A stretch of 64,000 nucleotides of DNA, taken from positions 62,001-126,000 of the forward strand of contig DGTS01000038.1 of the NCBI GenBank assembly GCA_002394385.1. The letters are read 5' to 3'. Below, piece after piece: positions 17,162 through 25,314 of the stretch. This DNA is from Prevotella sp. UBA4330 (GTDB taxonomy: Bacteria > Bacteroidota > Bacteroidia > Bacteroidales > Bacteroidaceae). A model generated the notes under the pieces. That model did not search any database and was not told the DNA's origin. It saw only the letters and a list, made by a program, of their open reading frames with translations. The stretch's first letter is position 1. Each line of letters begins with the position of its first letter. The translations under genes were made by a program, and so were the position numbers.

Positions 17162-18472
17162 TTAGACGTGTTTCTTGCAAAGGAAGAGGATGTGTTGTCC
17201 GTCTTCCTGCGTAGTGGCGAAGACATAAAGGTTGCCACCATCGCGCAAACGGAGACGGTGACGCAACTGCTCGGCACTCATGGGGAAGTTGCGCACTGCC
17301 ACATTCGCCTGACTGATGCCAAAGAAGGTGGCGCGTAACTCACGCTTGTTCATCGATGAAATGGCGGTAATCTCGAACTGACGACCGGGGAAATCTTCGA
17401 TGGAATGGGGAGAAATGAAGAGGTGACTATTAGCGGATATCGGTGACACGCCATAACGACGGGCAAGTTCGGGGAAACACCCTGCCTTCATTATGGAGGC
17501 GTTGGGGACGAGGAGGAAAGCACCTAAAGCCCCTTTGTTATCAACAGAGAATGCCCCTCTCTTATCCCAAGAAGAAGCCCCTCTCTTATCCCCCCAAAGG
17601 GGGGAGGATTCCTCAGTCGCTACTATATTAAGTGAGGACGGAGAGAATATGAACTGCTGGTCGTCATTGATACAATAAACGGTTAGGGCATTATCTTCGG
17701 CTTGAGGTGGCATGTCCTCCCCCTTTTGGGGGGATAAGAGAGGGGCTTCTGGTGCCACCACCACTAACAGTTCCTTGCACTCGTTCTTCACCGACACGAT
17801 GTGTAGTTCACTGACGCATCCTAACTGCTGCACCACAGCGCGCCAGTCGAGCATCGGCGAGAGTTTAAGCATCAGGAAGTCGGCTTTCGCAAACAGTTCC
17901 TCCTTCATAGCGAGAACATCGGGGGTGCAGTCGGTGAGGGCGTATGTGCGTGCCCCACTGCTGTCGCGCCGCGCCGGGTCGAGGAAAATCATCGTGGCAT
18001 GACCGATGTCGTGAAGCGCTTCGAGAGCATTGCTGCAACGAGCCTCAACGTTATTTAGTCGCAGGGTGCTGAAGTTATGGCGTGCCACCTCGACAAGTGG
18101 TGCCTGCTGTTCCACATAGACTGCTCTGCCGAAAAGCGGTGCGAGGAAAGAGAAATCGACTCCGAAACCACCCGTAAGGTCGTAGAGCGTGCTGTCCTTT
18201 GCCTTGTCGCCCAGCAGACGCGCCACCACACCAGCCTTATAGCGTGCCGTCTGCTCCGAAGAACACTGTTCCATGGCGAGGTGTGGCGGATAGACGATGC
18301 CGTCACAAGCCGCCCATGCAGGCAGTTTATGGCGCGCCGTCTGCCATCCCGCTATCTGTTGCAGTGCCTCGGTGAGATTGACACCAGCAGGCACCTTTGC
18401 CTTCAGCGCCAATGCCCGCGGGTCTTCGTCGCGATGCTGACGTGCATAGCACAACGTCTCGGTGGAAATCAT
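17162..18472 (-). CDS. SAM-dependent methyltransferase with THUMP-like C-terminal domain, carrying in-frame repeat insertions
   Basis: 436 residues. The class I methyltransferase fold shows motif I LYDLTGGFGVDF at 96-107 and the DPARRD motif at 165-170; the C-terminal 100 residues resemble the THUMP-like domain that follows this enzyme type in Bacteroidetes. It probably acts on RNA, but the substrate is not known. Oddity: residues about 241-256 (PEAPLLSPQKGEDMPP) and 288-317 are encoded by the GC-rich intergenic repeat in opposite orientation. The second holds three 8-residue repeats (DKRGAS at 295, DKRGAF at 303, DNKGAL at 311). Both insertions keep the frame. Divergent from serB. Confidence 0.85.
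   Translation of the reverse strand: MISTETLCYARQHRDEDPRALALKAKVPAGVNLTEALQQIAGWQTARHKLPAWAACDGIVYPPHLAMEQCSSEQTARYKAGVVARLLGDKAKDSTLYDLTGGFGVDFSFLAPLFGRAVYVEQQAPLVEVARHNFSTLRLNNVEARCSNALEALHDIGHATMIFLDPARRDSSGARTYALTDCTPDVLAMKEELFAKADFLMLKLSPMLDWRAVVQQLGCVSELHIVSVKNECKELLVVVAPEAPLLSPQKGEDMPPQAEDNALTVYCINDDQQFIFSPSSLNIVATEESSPLWGDKRGASSWDKRGAFSVDNKGALGAFLLVPNASIMKAGCFPELARRYGVSPISANSHLFISPHSIEDFPGRQFEITAISSMNKRELRATFFGISQANVAVRNFPMSAEQLRHRLRLRDGGNLYVFATTQEDGQHILFLCKKHV
17533..17747. repeat. 24-nt tandem repeats and 31-nt inverted repeat inside a coding region
   Basis: Three 24-nt units starting GCCCCTTT, GCCCCTCT and GCCCCTCT lie at about 17529-17600. The last one continues as CTTATCCCCCCAAAGGGG. 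Its inverted copy (TTTTGGGGGGATAAGAGAGG) is at about 17717-17747. The arms flank some 115 nt of ordinary coding sequence. Confidence 0.8.
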
Positions 18473-18500
18473 AAAAGCCTTTAGTATTTATTGTTTAGGG

Positions 18501-18531
18501 CAAAGTTATCAATAATTGCCAAATAAAGCAA
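18501..18531 (-). promoter_or_regulatory. Promoter of the methyltransferase gene
   Basis: Minus strand TTG (18531-18529), 20-nt spacer, TAACTTTG (18508-18501). Confidence 0.65.
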
Positions 18532-18568
18532 CAACAAAGGCGTGCTTTAACAATTTTTGTTCTGTGCC

Positions 18569-18601
18569 TTGACCTTTTGTCCTTAAAATTACCTAACTTT
18601 G
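18569..18601 (+). promoter_or_regulatory. serB promoter giving a nearly leaderless mRNA
   Basis: TAACTTTG at 18594-18601 is only 8 nt before the ATG at 18610. A TTG at 18569-18571 is 22 nt upstream. With transcription starting a few bases after the box, little or no leader is left, and no ribosome binding site fits. Confidence 0.6.
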
Positions 18602-18609
18602 CGCCCAAT

Positions 18610-19836
18610 ATGAAAGAAAAAGGAAAAAAGGAACAGATAGTGGCTCGCATCACTGGTGTGGACCGTCCAGGACTCACCGCTTCGGTGATGAGCATTCTGG
18701 CAAAGTATGATGCCATGATTCTGGACATCGGTCAGGCAGACATCCATAACTCGCTGTCGCTTGGCGTGATGTTCAGGATTGACGAACAGAACTCTGGTCA
18801 TGTGATGAAGGAACTGCTGTTCAAAGCCACCGAACTGGGGGTGAACATCGGTTTCGCACCCATCAGCGATGATGAGTATGAGGAATGGGTGAGCCGCCAG
18901 GGCAAGAACCGTTATATCCTCACCATAATAGGCCGTCATTTGGAGGCGCGGCAGATAGAGGCAGCGACGACGGTGATTGCCGAGCAGGGTTTCAACATCG
19001 ACTCCATCCGCCGACTCACGGGTCGTCTCTCGATACGCAACCCACGCAAGAACGCCCGTGCCTGCATCGAGTTCTCGCTGCGCGGCAATGCCAAGGACCG
19101 CGATGCTATGCAGGGTAAATTGATGGAACTGTCACACACTATGGAGATGGACTTCTCGTTCCAGGAAGACAATATGTTCCGCAGGATGCGACGTCTCATC
19201 TGCTTCGATATGGACTCCACGCTGATACAGACCGAATGTATCGACGAACTGGCGATGCGTGCCGGTGTCGGCGACAAGGTAAAAGAAATCACCGCACGTG
19301 CCATGCGCGGCGAGATAGACTTCAAGCAGAGTTTCACCGAGCGCGTGGCACTGCTGAAAGGACTTGACGTGAGCGTGATGAAGGAGATAGCCGAAAACCT
19401 GCCCATCACCGAGGGTGCCGACCGTCTGATGACGGTGCTGAAGCGTTGCGGATATAAGATTGCCATACTGAGCGGAGGATTCACGTTCTTCGGCGAGTAT
19501 CTGCAGAAGCGCTGGGGCATCGACTACGTCTATGCCAACGAACTGGAGATTGACGAGAACGGGAAACTCACCGGACATTATGTCGGCGATGTGGTGGATG
19601 GTCAGCGCAAACGCGAACTGCTGCGACTGATAGCACAGGTAGAGAAGGTGAACATAGCACAGACCATTGCCGTTGGCGACGGTGCCAACGACCTGCCGAT
19701 GCTTTCTGAGTCGGGACTGGGCATCGCCTTCCATGCCAAGCCTCGCGTTGTGGCTAATGCCGAACAGAGCATCAACACCATCGGTCTTGACGGTGTGCTC
19801 TATTTCCTTGGATTTAAAGACTCGTACCTTGATTAA
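18610..19836 (+). CDS. serB: Phosphoserine phosphatase with N-terminal ACT domains
   Basis: 408 residues from ATG 18610; an upstream TTG in frame would overlap the promoter. SerB removes phosphate from phosphoserine in the last step of serine synthesis. Residues 8-90 and 101-180 are two ACT domains (VARITGVDRPGLTASVMSIL; LTIIGRHLEARQI), likely to bind an amino acid and regulate. The HAD domain starts at residue 198 with the nucleophile motif DMDST (Asp200, Asp202), then SGGF near 293 and GDGANDLPML near 365, the expected HAD motifs. Length fits the two-ACT form of SerB. The stop is followed at once by a 31-bp hairpin. Confidence 0.96.
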   Translation: MKEKGKKEQIVARITGVDRPGLTASVMSILAKYDAMILDIGQADIHNSLSLGVMFRIDEQNSGHVMKELLFKATELGVNIGFAPISDDEYEEWVSRQGKNRYILTIIGRHLEARQIEAATTVIAEQGFNIDSIRRLTGRLSIRNPRKNARACIEFSLRGNAKDRDAMQGKLMELSHTMEMDFSFQEDNMFRRMRRLICFDMDSTLIQTECIDELAMRAGVGDKVKEITARAMRGEIDFKQSFTERVALLKGLDVSVMKEIAENLPITEGADRLMTVLKRCGYKIAILSGGFTFFGEYLQKRWGIDYVYANELEIDENGKLTGHYVGDVVDGQRKRELLRLIAQVEKVNIAQTIAVGDGANDLPMLSESGLGIAFHAKPRVVANAEQSINTIGLDGVLYFLGFKDSYLD

Positions 19837-19925
19837 GGTTGAGCGTTGAAAGTTGAGCGTTGAGCGAATAATGTTCTATAAGTAGAAACTAATCTCGCTC
19901 AACGCTCAACTTTCAACTCTCAACC
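19837..19925. terminator. Bidirectional 31-bp hairpin between serB and the cyclase gene, built of 7-nt words
   Basis: Arms 19837-19867 and 19895-19925 are complementary over 31 nt with one mismatch and consist of the word GTTGAGC (GTTGAAA once). They begin directly after the serB stop and end 7 bp before the opposite stop, so one structure serves both convergent genes. Confidence 0.8.
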
Positions 19926-19932
19926 CCAAACG

Positions 19933-20943
19933 TTATTCTGAGAATATAACCTGAACCACTGTTTGTCCCACTGCTTTCAGCGTGTTGCGGTCTATATGGT
20001 CCATATCGTCGTTTACGGTATGCCATGTAGGACCGAATGAACTCTGTGCGCAGTCGGGATAGAAGGCGATGATGTCTGCCGTTGGAATCTTCGCGTTCTG
20101 GTTAACGGGCACATGGTCGTCGGTGATGGCGCCGTTGCTCTTCTCTGGGAAGAAACTGCCAAAGCCCACAACCTTAGCCGCAGTATGTATTTTCTTTACT
20201 ATCATGGGAGCATACTGCATCGACATTCCCTCCTGATAGAACTGAGCACCTTGTCCTCCCACCATGTCGAGCAAGATGCCGTAGGTGGCCTCATAGCCCT
20301 GCTTGTGCGGGTTCTGCGACCAGTACTGCGCACCCAAAGCCCATGAGTCGCCGCGGTCGGGAGCATCGCTCCACTGTGGCACGCCATAGTCCTCGGCATC
20401 GAAGCACACGAAGTCAACCCCCATGTTCAGCGAGTCGGAATCGTTGATGATACGCGCCAGTTCCAAGAGCACCGCCACACCCGACGCACCGTCGTTGGCA
20501 GCCATCACAGGCTTGTGCCAGTTGGCAGAGTCGGGGTCGTTGTCAGCCCACGGGCGACTGTCCCAATGGGCGCAGAGAAGCACACGGGTGGTCATCTCCG
20601 GCTTATACGAAGCGATGATGTTGGTACATTTCAGGGTCTTGCCGTCCCATCCAATAAGGTCAATCTTCTGTTCTGTCACGGTGCATCCAAACTGCTGGAA
20701 CTTCTGCACTATCCACTTTCCGCAGTCGTCGTGCGCCTTGGAGTTCATTGTTCGCGGGCCGAAGTCGCACTGTGCCTGACAGTAGTTATATGCACTGTCG
20801 GCATTGAATTCGGGACCCACGGGAGTGAGTTTCACCAGTGGTTTCTCGTCATTGCCCTGCTTGTTGGTCTTGCAACTGTTGAGGAGGGGCAGCAATATCA
20901 TCGCTGCACACATTACGAGGAGGAAATGCTTTTTATTGTTCAT
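19933..20943 (-). CDS. Lipoprotein M28 metallohydrolase, probably glutaminyl-peptide cyclotransferase (type II QC)
   Basis: 336 residues from ATG 20943, chosen because it begins the signal peptide; the longer frame overlaps the upstream gene. Lipobox LLNSC with Cys24. The M28 fold shows His126 and Asp128 (AHWDSR), Asp151 (NDGASG), Glu184 (DAEDYG) and late histidines (His277, His308). Bacteroidales envelope QC enzymes related to the animal enzyme convert N-terminal glutamine, exposed after signal peptide cleavage, into pyroglutamate. An aminopeptidase of the same fold cannot be excluded. It starts 20 bp after the fused hydrolase/dipeptidase gene, so one operon. Confidence 0.8.
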   Translation of the reverse strand: MNNKKHFLLVMCAAMILLPLLNSCKTNKQGNDEKPLVKLTPVGPEFNADSAYNYCQAQCDFGPRTMNSKAHDDCGKWIVQKFQQFGCTVTEQKIDLIGWDGKTLKCTNIIASYKPEMTTRVLLCAHWDSRPWADNDPDSANWHKPVMAANDGASGVAVLLELARIINDSDSLNMGVDFVCFDAEDYGVPQWSDAPDRGDSWALGAQYWSQNPHKQGYEATYGILLDMVGGQGAQFYQEGMSMQYAPMIVKKIHTAAKVVGFGSFFPEKSNGAITDDHVPVNQNAKIPTADIIAFYPDCAQSSFGPTWHTVNDDMDHIDRNTLKAVGQTVVQVIFSE

Positions 20944-20963
20944 GGGAAAGATGGTTCTCAATG

Positions 20964-22718
20964 TTATTTCTTTGTTGCGGCGGCTTGTATCTGAGCCATC
21001 ACGCGAATCCAGTTGCCGCCCCATATTTTCTGTATGTCGCGCTCGCTGTAACGTCGTGACATGAGATGGCGTGTGAAGTTTATCATCTCTGAAGCGTCAG
21101 CCATGCCACGCACGCCGCCATCGCCGTCGAAGTCGGTGCCAATGCCCACATGGTCGATGCCCATTATCTCGATGGCATGTTCAAGATGGCGTATGGCGTC
21201 GATGATTGTTGCCTCGCCCTGAGTGCGCAGGAATCCTGGATAGAGGGTTATCTGCGCCACTCCACCCTTCTGCGCCAGAGTGCGCAACTGGTCGTCGGTG
21301 AGGTTGCGCGGATGGTCGCACAGTGCACGGCAGTTGCTATGGCTGCACACCACCGGGACACGGCTCAGTTCCACCGCATCGTAGAACGATTTCTCGCCAG
21401 CATGCGACAGGTCAATCATCAGTCCGTAGTCGTTCATCTCCTTTATCACCTCACGTCCGAACTTGCTCACGCCACCATGAGTGTTGCAGCCCTTGGCAGA
21501 GTCGCACACATCGTTGTCGCCGTTATGGCAGAGCGTGATATAAACCACGCCGCGCTGTGCGAAGTGACGCACGTTCTGCAGGTCGTGGCTCAGTGCCAGA
21601 GCATTCTCGATGCCGAACATAATAGACTTGCGCCCCTTGCGTTTGTCTTCGTAGAGGTCGCTCGCCGTGCGCGCAATGCTCAGATACTGACGGTTGTTCT
21701 TCACAATCTCCTCTATCTTGTTGAAGATAAGGTCGGCATAGTCGGTAGGTCCTTTCACGTCGAAAGCCACCTTCTGCGAGAATGCCTCGCCAATCTTAGG
21801 CTGTGGCAGATAGGCAGCCATAATCACGGCATCCTGACGTCCTTCGGTCATCTTGTGCAGGTCGTACAGGATTCTGGAGTCGCGCTGCTCGAAGTGGATG
21901 CCCTTCGGGAAGAACATCGGTGTGTCGCAGTGGGTGTCGAGAGTGAGCACACGGCGGTGCATCTGCTTGGCGAGATAGAACTTCTCTGCCTCATCGACGA
22001 GCCACTTGAACAGCGGTGCTCCTTCTGGCAACCACTCGGGATGCCACTGCACGCCGAGAATGGGCTTATACTCGCTGCTCTCCATCGCCTCGATGGTGTT
22101 GTCGGCAGCACGTGCCGCCACGCGGAACCTCTTGCCGGGGTCTGCCACCGCCTGGTGGTGGAAACTGTTTACGAGCAGTCGTTTCTGGTCTTTGAATATC
22201 TTTCGCAGCAGCGTTCCCGGCTCTATCGAGACGCTGTGTGTCAGTTCGTCGCGTGGTGCCTCCTGCGAGTGTTTTATCTCTGAAGCCACGTGTTGCTGCA
22301 CCTTACCGTCGAGAGCCACCGCCAGCGTCTGTATTCCGCGGCAGATGCCGAGAATAGGCATCTGTCTGTTGTATGCCAGACGAGTGATGAGCAGTTCCGG
22401 AAGGTCGCGTGTGCTGTTGATGTTGCTGAGGTTAGCCGACGGTTCTTCTCCCGCCCATAGCGGGTTGATGTCGGCACCGCCCGTGAGCATCAGTCCGTCG
22501 AGATGCTCCAGCGTTCCAATGATGACGTCCTTATCGTTTATAGGGGGTATAAGCACAGGAGTGCCGCCCGCTTCCAACACCGAGAGGTAGTAGCGGTCGG
22601 CAATCCGTGCATCATGTTCCACGAAGTTTGTTGTGATGCCTATTATAGGCTGGTGTTTGCCCTCTGGGTATTGGGCGTAGATTTCTTCTAAATGGCGCTT
22701 CAGTTCGTATGTGCGCAT
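20964..22718 (-). CDS. Fusion of class I gamma-glutamyl hydrolase (C26) and membrane dipeptidase (M19)
   Basis: 584 residues, two enzymes in one chain. Residues 22-245 form a glutamine-amidotransferase-like gamma-glutamyl hydrolase with nucleophile Cys126 (GICRG), and His226 and Glu228 (QWHPEW). Residues 255-580 form an M19 dipeptidase with metal motif DTHCDTP (His263, Asp265), then SHSNCRAL and GIGTDFDGDGG. No signal peptide, so cytoplasmic. Together they could first split gamma-glutamyl bonds and then the resulting dipeptides, for example from glutathione-like or cell-wall peptides; the substrate is inferred only. It lies between an Lrp regulator (26 bp upstream) and the QC gene (20 bp downstream). 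Confidence 0.9.
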   Translation of the reverse strand: MRTYELKRHLEEIYAQYPEGKHQPIIGITTNFVEHDARIADRYYLSVLEAGGTPVLIPPINDKDVIIGTLEHLDGLMLTGGADINPLWAGEEPSANLSNINSTRDLPELLITRLAYNRQMPILGICRGIQTLAVALDGKVQQHVASEIKHSQEAPRDELTHSVSIEPGTLLRKIFKDQKRLLVNSFHHQAVADPGKRFRVAARAADNTIEAMESSEYKPILGVQWHPEWLPEGAPLFKWLVDEAEKFYLAKQMHRRVLTLDTHCDTPMFFPKGIHFEQRDSRILYDLHKMTEGRQDAVIMAAYLPQPKIGEAFSQKVAFDVKGPTDYADLIFNKIEEIVKNNRQYLSIARTASDLYEDKRKGRKSIMFGIENALALSHDLQNVRHFAQRGVVYITLCHNGDNDVCDSAKGCNTHGGVSKFGREVIKEMNDYGLMIDLSHAGEKSFYDAVELSRVPVVCSHSNCRALCDHPRNLTDDQLRTLAQKGGVAQITLYPGFLRTQGEATIIDAIRHLEHAIEIMGIDHVGIGTDFDGDGGVRGMADASEMINFTRHLMSRRYSERDIQKIWGGNWIRVMAQIQAAATKK

Positions 22719-22744
22719 GATGTTTTGTCGATATTATTTACAAG

Positions 22745-23206
22745 TTAGTCTGTCACGACAGGCACTTCTCTCTTTATGCTCTGTTCGAGCGAGATAAGCG
22801 TCTCTGTCGCCACCACGCCGTCGATGCTCTGCAGTTGGTTGTTGAGCAAGTCCATGAGTTGCTCGTTGTCGCGTGCATAGAGTTTCACGAGCATGGTGTA
22901 GGGACCGGTGGTGAAGTGGCACTCCACAATCTCGGGGATGTGTTGCAGTTTCTCCACCACCTTCTTATACAAGTTACCTCGGTCGAGCGTAATGCCCACG
23001 TATGTGCATGTGCTGTATCCGAGCGACTTAGGATTTACGTCAAAGCCGCTGCCTGTTATCACGCCGTCCTCAATCAGGTGTTGCACACGCTGGTGTATGG
23101 CGGCTCTGCTTACATTGCATTCGGCAGCCACGTCCTTGAAGGCGATGCGTGCATTTTTCGACAAGATGCTCAATATCTTCATATCGAGCGCATCAATCTT
23201 TTCCAT
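22745..23206 (-). CDS. Lrp/AsnC family transcriptional regulator
   Basis: 153 residues, typical length. Residues 1-60 are the winged helix-turn-helix (LDMKILSILSKNARIAFKDVA, a classic AsnC start), and 65-150 the RAM ligand-binding domain (GITLDRG, then VVEKLQHIPEIVECHFTTG). Such proteins sense amino acids or small metabolites. Being first in an operon with the gamma-glutamyl hydrolase/dipeptidase and cyclase, it may respond to a peptide-derived amino acid and regulate its own operon. The promoter at 23257-23287 gives a leader of about 45 nt. Confidence 0.93.
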   Translation of the reverse strand: MEKIDALDMKILSILSKNARIAFKDVAAECNVSRAAIHQRVQHLIEDGVITGSGFDVNPKSLGYSTCTYVGITLDRGNLYKKVVEKLQHIPEIVECHFTTGPYTMLVKLYARDNEQLMDLLNNQLQSIDGVVATETLISLEQSIKREVPVVTD

Positions 23207-23256
23207 TCTGTTTAGTTTTTATTCAGTTGTAGTTTCTCTTTTTACTATTTCGATAG

Positions 23257-23287
23257 CAAAAATAAAAACAATAATTGAATTATGCAA
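23257..23287 (-). promoter_or_regulatory. Promoter of the Lrp-led operon
   Basis: Minus strand TTG (23287-23285), 20-nt spacer, TATTTTTG (23264-23257). Confidence 0.6.
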
Positions 23288-23337
23288 CATTTTGAAAGGA
23301 AAAGTTGATATTTTGTCGCTTTTTGACTGCTTTTTGC

Positions 23338-24249
23338 TTACTTTTCGTTCTCTATCCCCACTACTTCAACATCGAAGATGAGTGCTGAGTAAGGCTTGAT
23401 GTCCTTGCCTGCACCGCGCTGTCCGTAGGCCAGTTCCTGCGGGATATAGAGTTGCCACTTCGAGCCTACAGGCATCATGGTGAGTGCCTCGGTCCATCCC
23501 TTTATCACCTGTCTTGGCTGGAACACCACACCATTGTCGTCGTGCTTGGCACTGCCGTCGAACACCGTGCCGTCGATGAGTCGTCCCTCATAGATGACGC
23601 GCACCTTGTCGTCTTCCTTGGCAACGGCACCCGTTCCCTGCTTCAGCACCTTGTATTGCAGTCCGCTGGGCAGCACCACGACACCGTCTTTCTTAGCGTT
23701 CTCGGCAAGGAAGTCCTCGCCTTCTTTCTTCACCCTCATCTCTGCCGCCTTTCTGAGTTCGTTCATCTTGCTGCGCGAGAAGTTCTCTGCCTTATCTTTG
23801 GTCATGAGTGTCGGCTCTCCCTTCACGCCTCCGAGGAATGCCGAGAGGAATGCGTTGCGGTTGATGGCCATCGACTCGTCGGCAGCCTTTACCTCCGTCT
23901 CCATTGTCGGAATCATGCTCTTCACCACCTGCAAGCCGATGGAATGTCCGGCATAGCGTGCCGACTCCTCGTCGGTGATTGGCTGGTTTGCCACCTCAAT
24001 AAGTCCCTCGCAGAAAGCGTCGATGAATGTGGTATCTACCTTCAGTTGGTTGGCGAGATATTTCTTCAGTCCCTGGCTCTGCGACATACCGAGAGCATAA
24101 CTCAGCGAGTCGATGCCGCTGTTGAGTTGCACGGGCTGCAGTGCCGTTACTTTGTTGCCTTTCTTTTTCTTGTCTTTCTTTCCTGCCGTGGCAGTTGTCA
24201 CGGTGGCACTGACAATGATGAGCAGTGCCATAAGAATGGTCTTTTTCAT
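23338..24249 (-). CDS. Exported FKBP-type peptidyl-prolyl isomerase (third of three)
   Basis: 303 residues with a signal peptide (hydrophobic 4-22, cut near ATAG) and no lipobox Cys, so likely periplasmic. A Lys-rich stretch follows (KKDKKKKGNK). Residues 45-175 form the helical FKBP_N dimerisation part (LSYALGMSQSQGLKKYL), and 190-300 the FKBP domain (GLQYKVLKQGTG; YEGRLIDGTVFD; LAYGQRGAG). It acts as a folding catalyst and chaperone for exported proteins. A 32-bp perfect hairpin separates it from the upstream lipoprotein FKBP gene; I see no clear promoter in the 159-bp gap. Confidence 0.92.
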   Translation of the reverse strand: MKKTILMALLIIVSATVTTATAGKKDKKKKGNKVTALQPVQLNSGIDSLSYALGMSQSQGLKKYLANQLKVDTTFIDAFCEGLIEVANQPITDEESARYAGHSIGLQVVKSMIPTMETEVKAADESMAINRNAFLSAFLGGVKGEPTLMTKDKAENFSRSKMNELRKAAEMRVKKEGEDFLAENAKKDGVVVLPSGLQYKVLKQGTGAVAKEDDKVRVIYEGRLIDGTVFDGSAKHDDNGVVFQPRQVIKGWTEALTMMPVGSKWQLYIPQELAYGQRGAGKDIKPYSALIFDVEVVGIENEK

Positions 24250-24280
24250 TATTTATATTTTAGAAATTTGTAATTAGTAG

Positions 24281-24379
24281 TTAAGGAGTTATGGAGTTAA
24301 GGAGTTAAGACAGCGCATGAATTGCAGATGTTTATTAGCAATACTTTTGTCTTAACTCCTTAACTCCATAACTCCTTAA
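24281..24379. terminator. 32-bp perfect hairpin of 8-nt words between FKBP genes
   Basis: Arms 24281-24312 and 24348-24379 are exact complements, built from the word GGAGTTAA (variant GGAGTTAT), with a 35-nt loop. On minus it lies 30 bp after the stop of the lipoprotein FKBP gene. There is no long T-tract, so it may end or attenuate transcription, or protect an mRNA end. Confidence 0.7.
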
Positions 24380-24408
24380 CTCCCAAACCACGGGAACAGC
24401 GGAATCAG

Positions 24409-25287
24409 TTACTTCTTTGCTCCCAGTGAAACGAGTTCAATCTTGAATACGAGGGCAGAGAATGGCTTAATCTTGCCTGCCTCGCGTGCGCCGTAAGCCT
24501 GCTCCTGTGGGATACACACTTCCCATACGCTACCTACAGGCATGTGAAGCAGAGCCTCGGTGAAGCCTGGGATAACCTGGTTGACGCGCATTGGTACTGC
24601 CTTGCCGCGCTGGTAAGAACTGTCGAACACTGTTCCGTCGATGAGTTTACCCTCATACTGCAGTGTAACCATTGAGGTGTCCTTTGGCAGCGGACCGTTG
24701 CCTTCCTTGATAACGGTGTAGAAGATGCCCTTGTCCAGTTTCTTCACGCCGTCCTTCTTGGCATAGTTAGCAACAAACTCCTCGCTCTTCTTCTTGTTGT
24801 CGCCATACTGCTTCTCCATAGCAGCAGCCTTGATTTTGTCCATCTTGGTCTGTGCTGTCTGGAGAGCCTGCTCCTGAGTCATGAGTCCCTTGCCGCCAAG
24901 CACTGCGGTAGAGAAGCCTGCCATGAAGTTCTTCAGCGAGATGGTCTGTGTAGAGTCGTTGCCGAAGAGTTCGTGGTTGATGCCCTTCACCATCTGTGTG
25001 CTTATCTGCTGACCTATCTGCAGACCTGCCATGTATGCGTTCTTCTTCTTGTCGTCGCCAGCGTTCACACCCTCATTGACACCCTTGAGGAAGTCGTCCA
25101 TGTAAGCAGTGTCAACGCCGAGGCGCTGTACGAGGTAATCCTTCAGACCGTTGGTCTGTGCCATACCGATGGCATAACTCAGAGTGTCGAGGTCTGTCTT
25201 GAGGTCGGCCTTTGTAGCCGAGTTGTTGCAAGCCGTGAATGAAGCGGCTGCTATGGCAAGTGCTGCCACGATTGATAATTTTTTCAT
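24409..25287 (-). CDS. Lipoprotein FKBP-type peptidyl-prolyl isomerase (second of three)
   Basis: 292 residues. Signal peptide with lipobox FTAC, Cys20, followed by NNS, so a lipid-anchored envelope protein. Residues 33-160 are the helical FKBP_N part (LSYAIGMAQTNGLKDYL, very like the neighbour), and 180-290 the FKBP domain (YEGKLIDGTVFDSS; QAYGAREAG). It starts 27 bp after the cytoplasmic FKBP gene, hence the same operon. The three neighbours appear to be duplicates aimed at different compartments. Confidence 0.93.
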   Translation of the reverse strand: MKKLSIVAALAIAAASFTACNNSATKADLKTDLDTLSYAIGMAQTNGLKDYLVQRLGVDTAYMDDFLKGVNEGVNAGDDKKKNAYMAGLQIGQQISTQMVKGINHELFGNDSTQTISLKNFMAGFSTAVLGGKGLMTQEQALQTAQTKMDKIKAAAMEKQYGDNKKKSEEFVANYAKKDGVKKLDKGIFYTVIKEGNGPLPKDTSMVTLQYEGKLIDGTVFDSSYQRGKAVPMRVNQVIPGFTEALLHMPVGSVWEVCIPQEQAYGAREAGKIKPFSALVFKIELVSLGAKK

Positions 25288-25314
25288 TGGTTTATAATGT
25301 TTTATTTTAAGTGT

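Noticed and set aside
21150..22283. 377-residue plus-strand frame
   Set aside because: Opposite the hydrolase/dipeptidase fusion; no recognisable motifs. Similar shadows lie opposite pnp (15336-16340) and GH115 (29862-30965).
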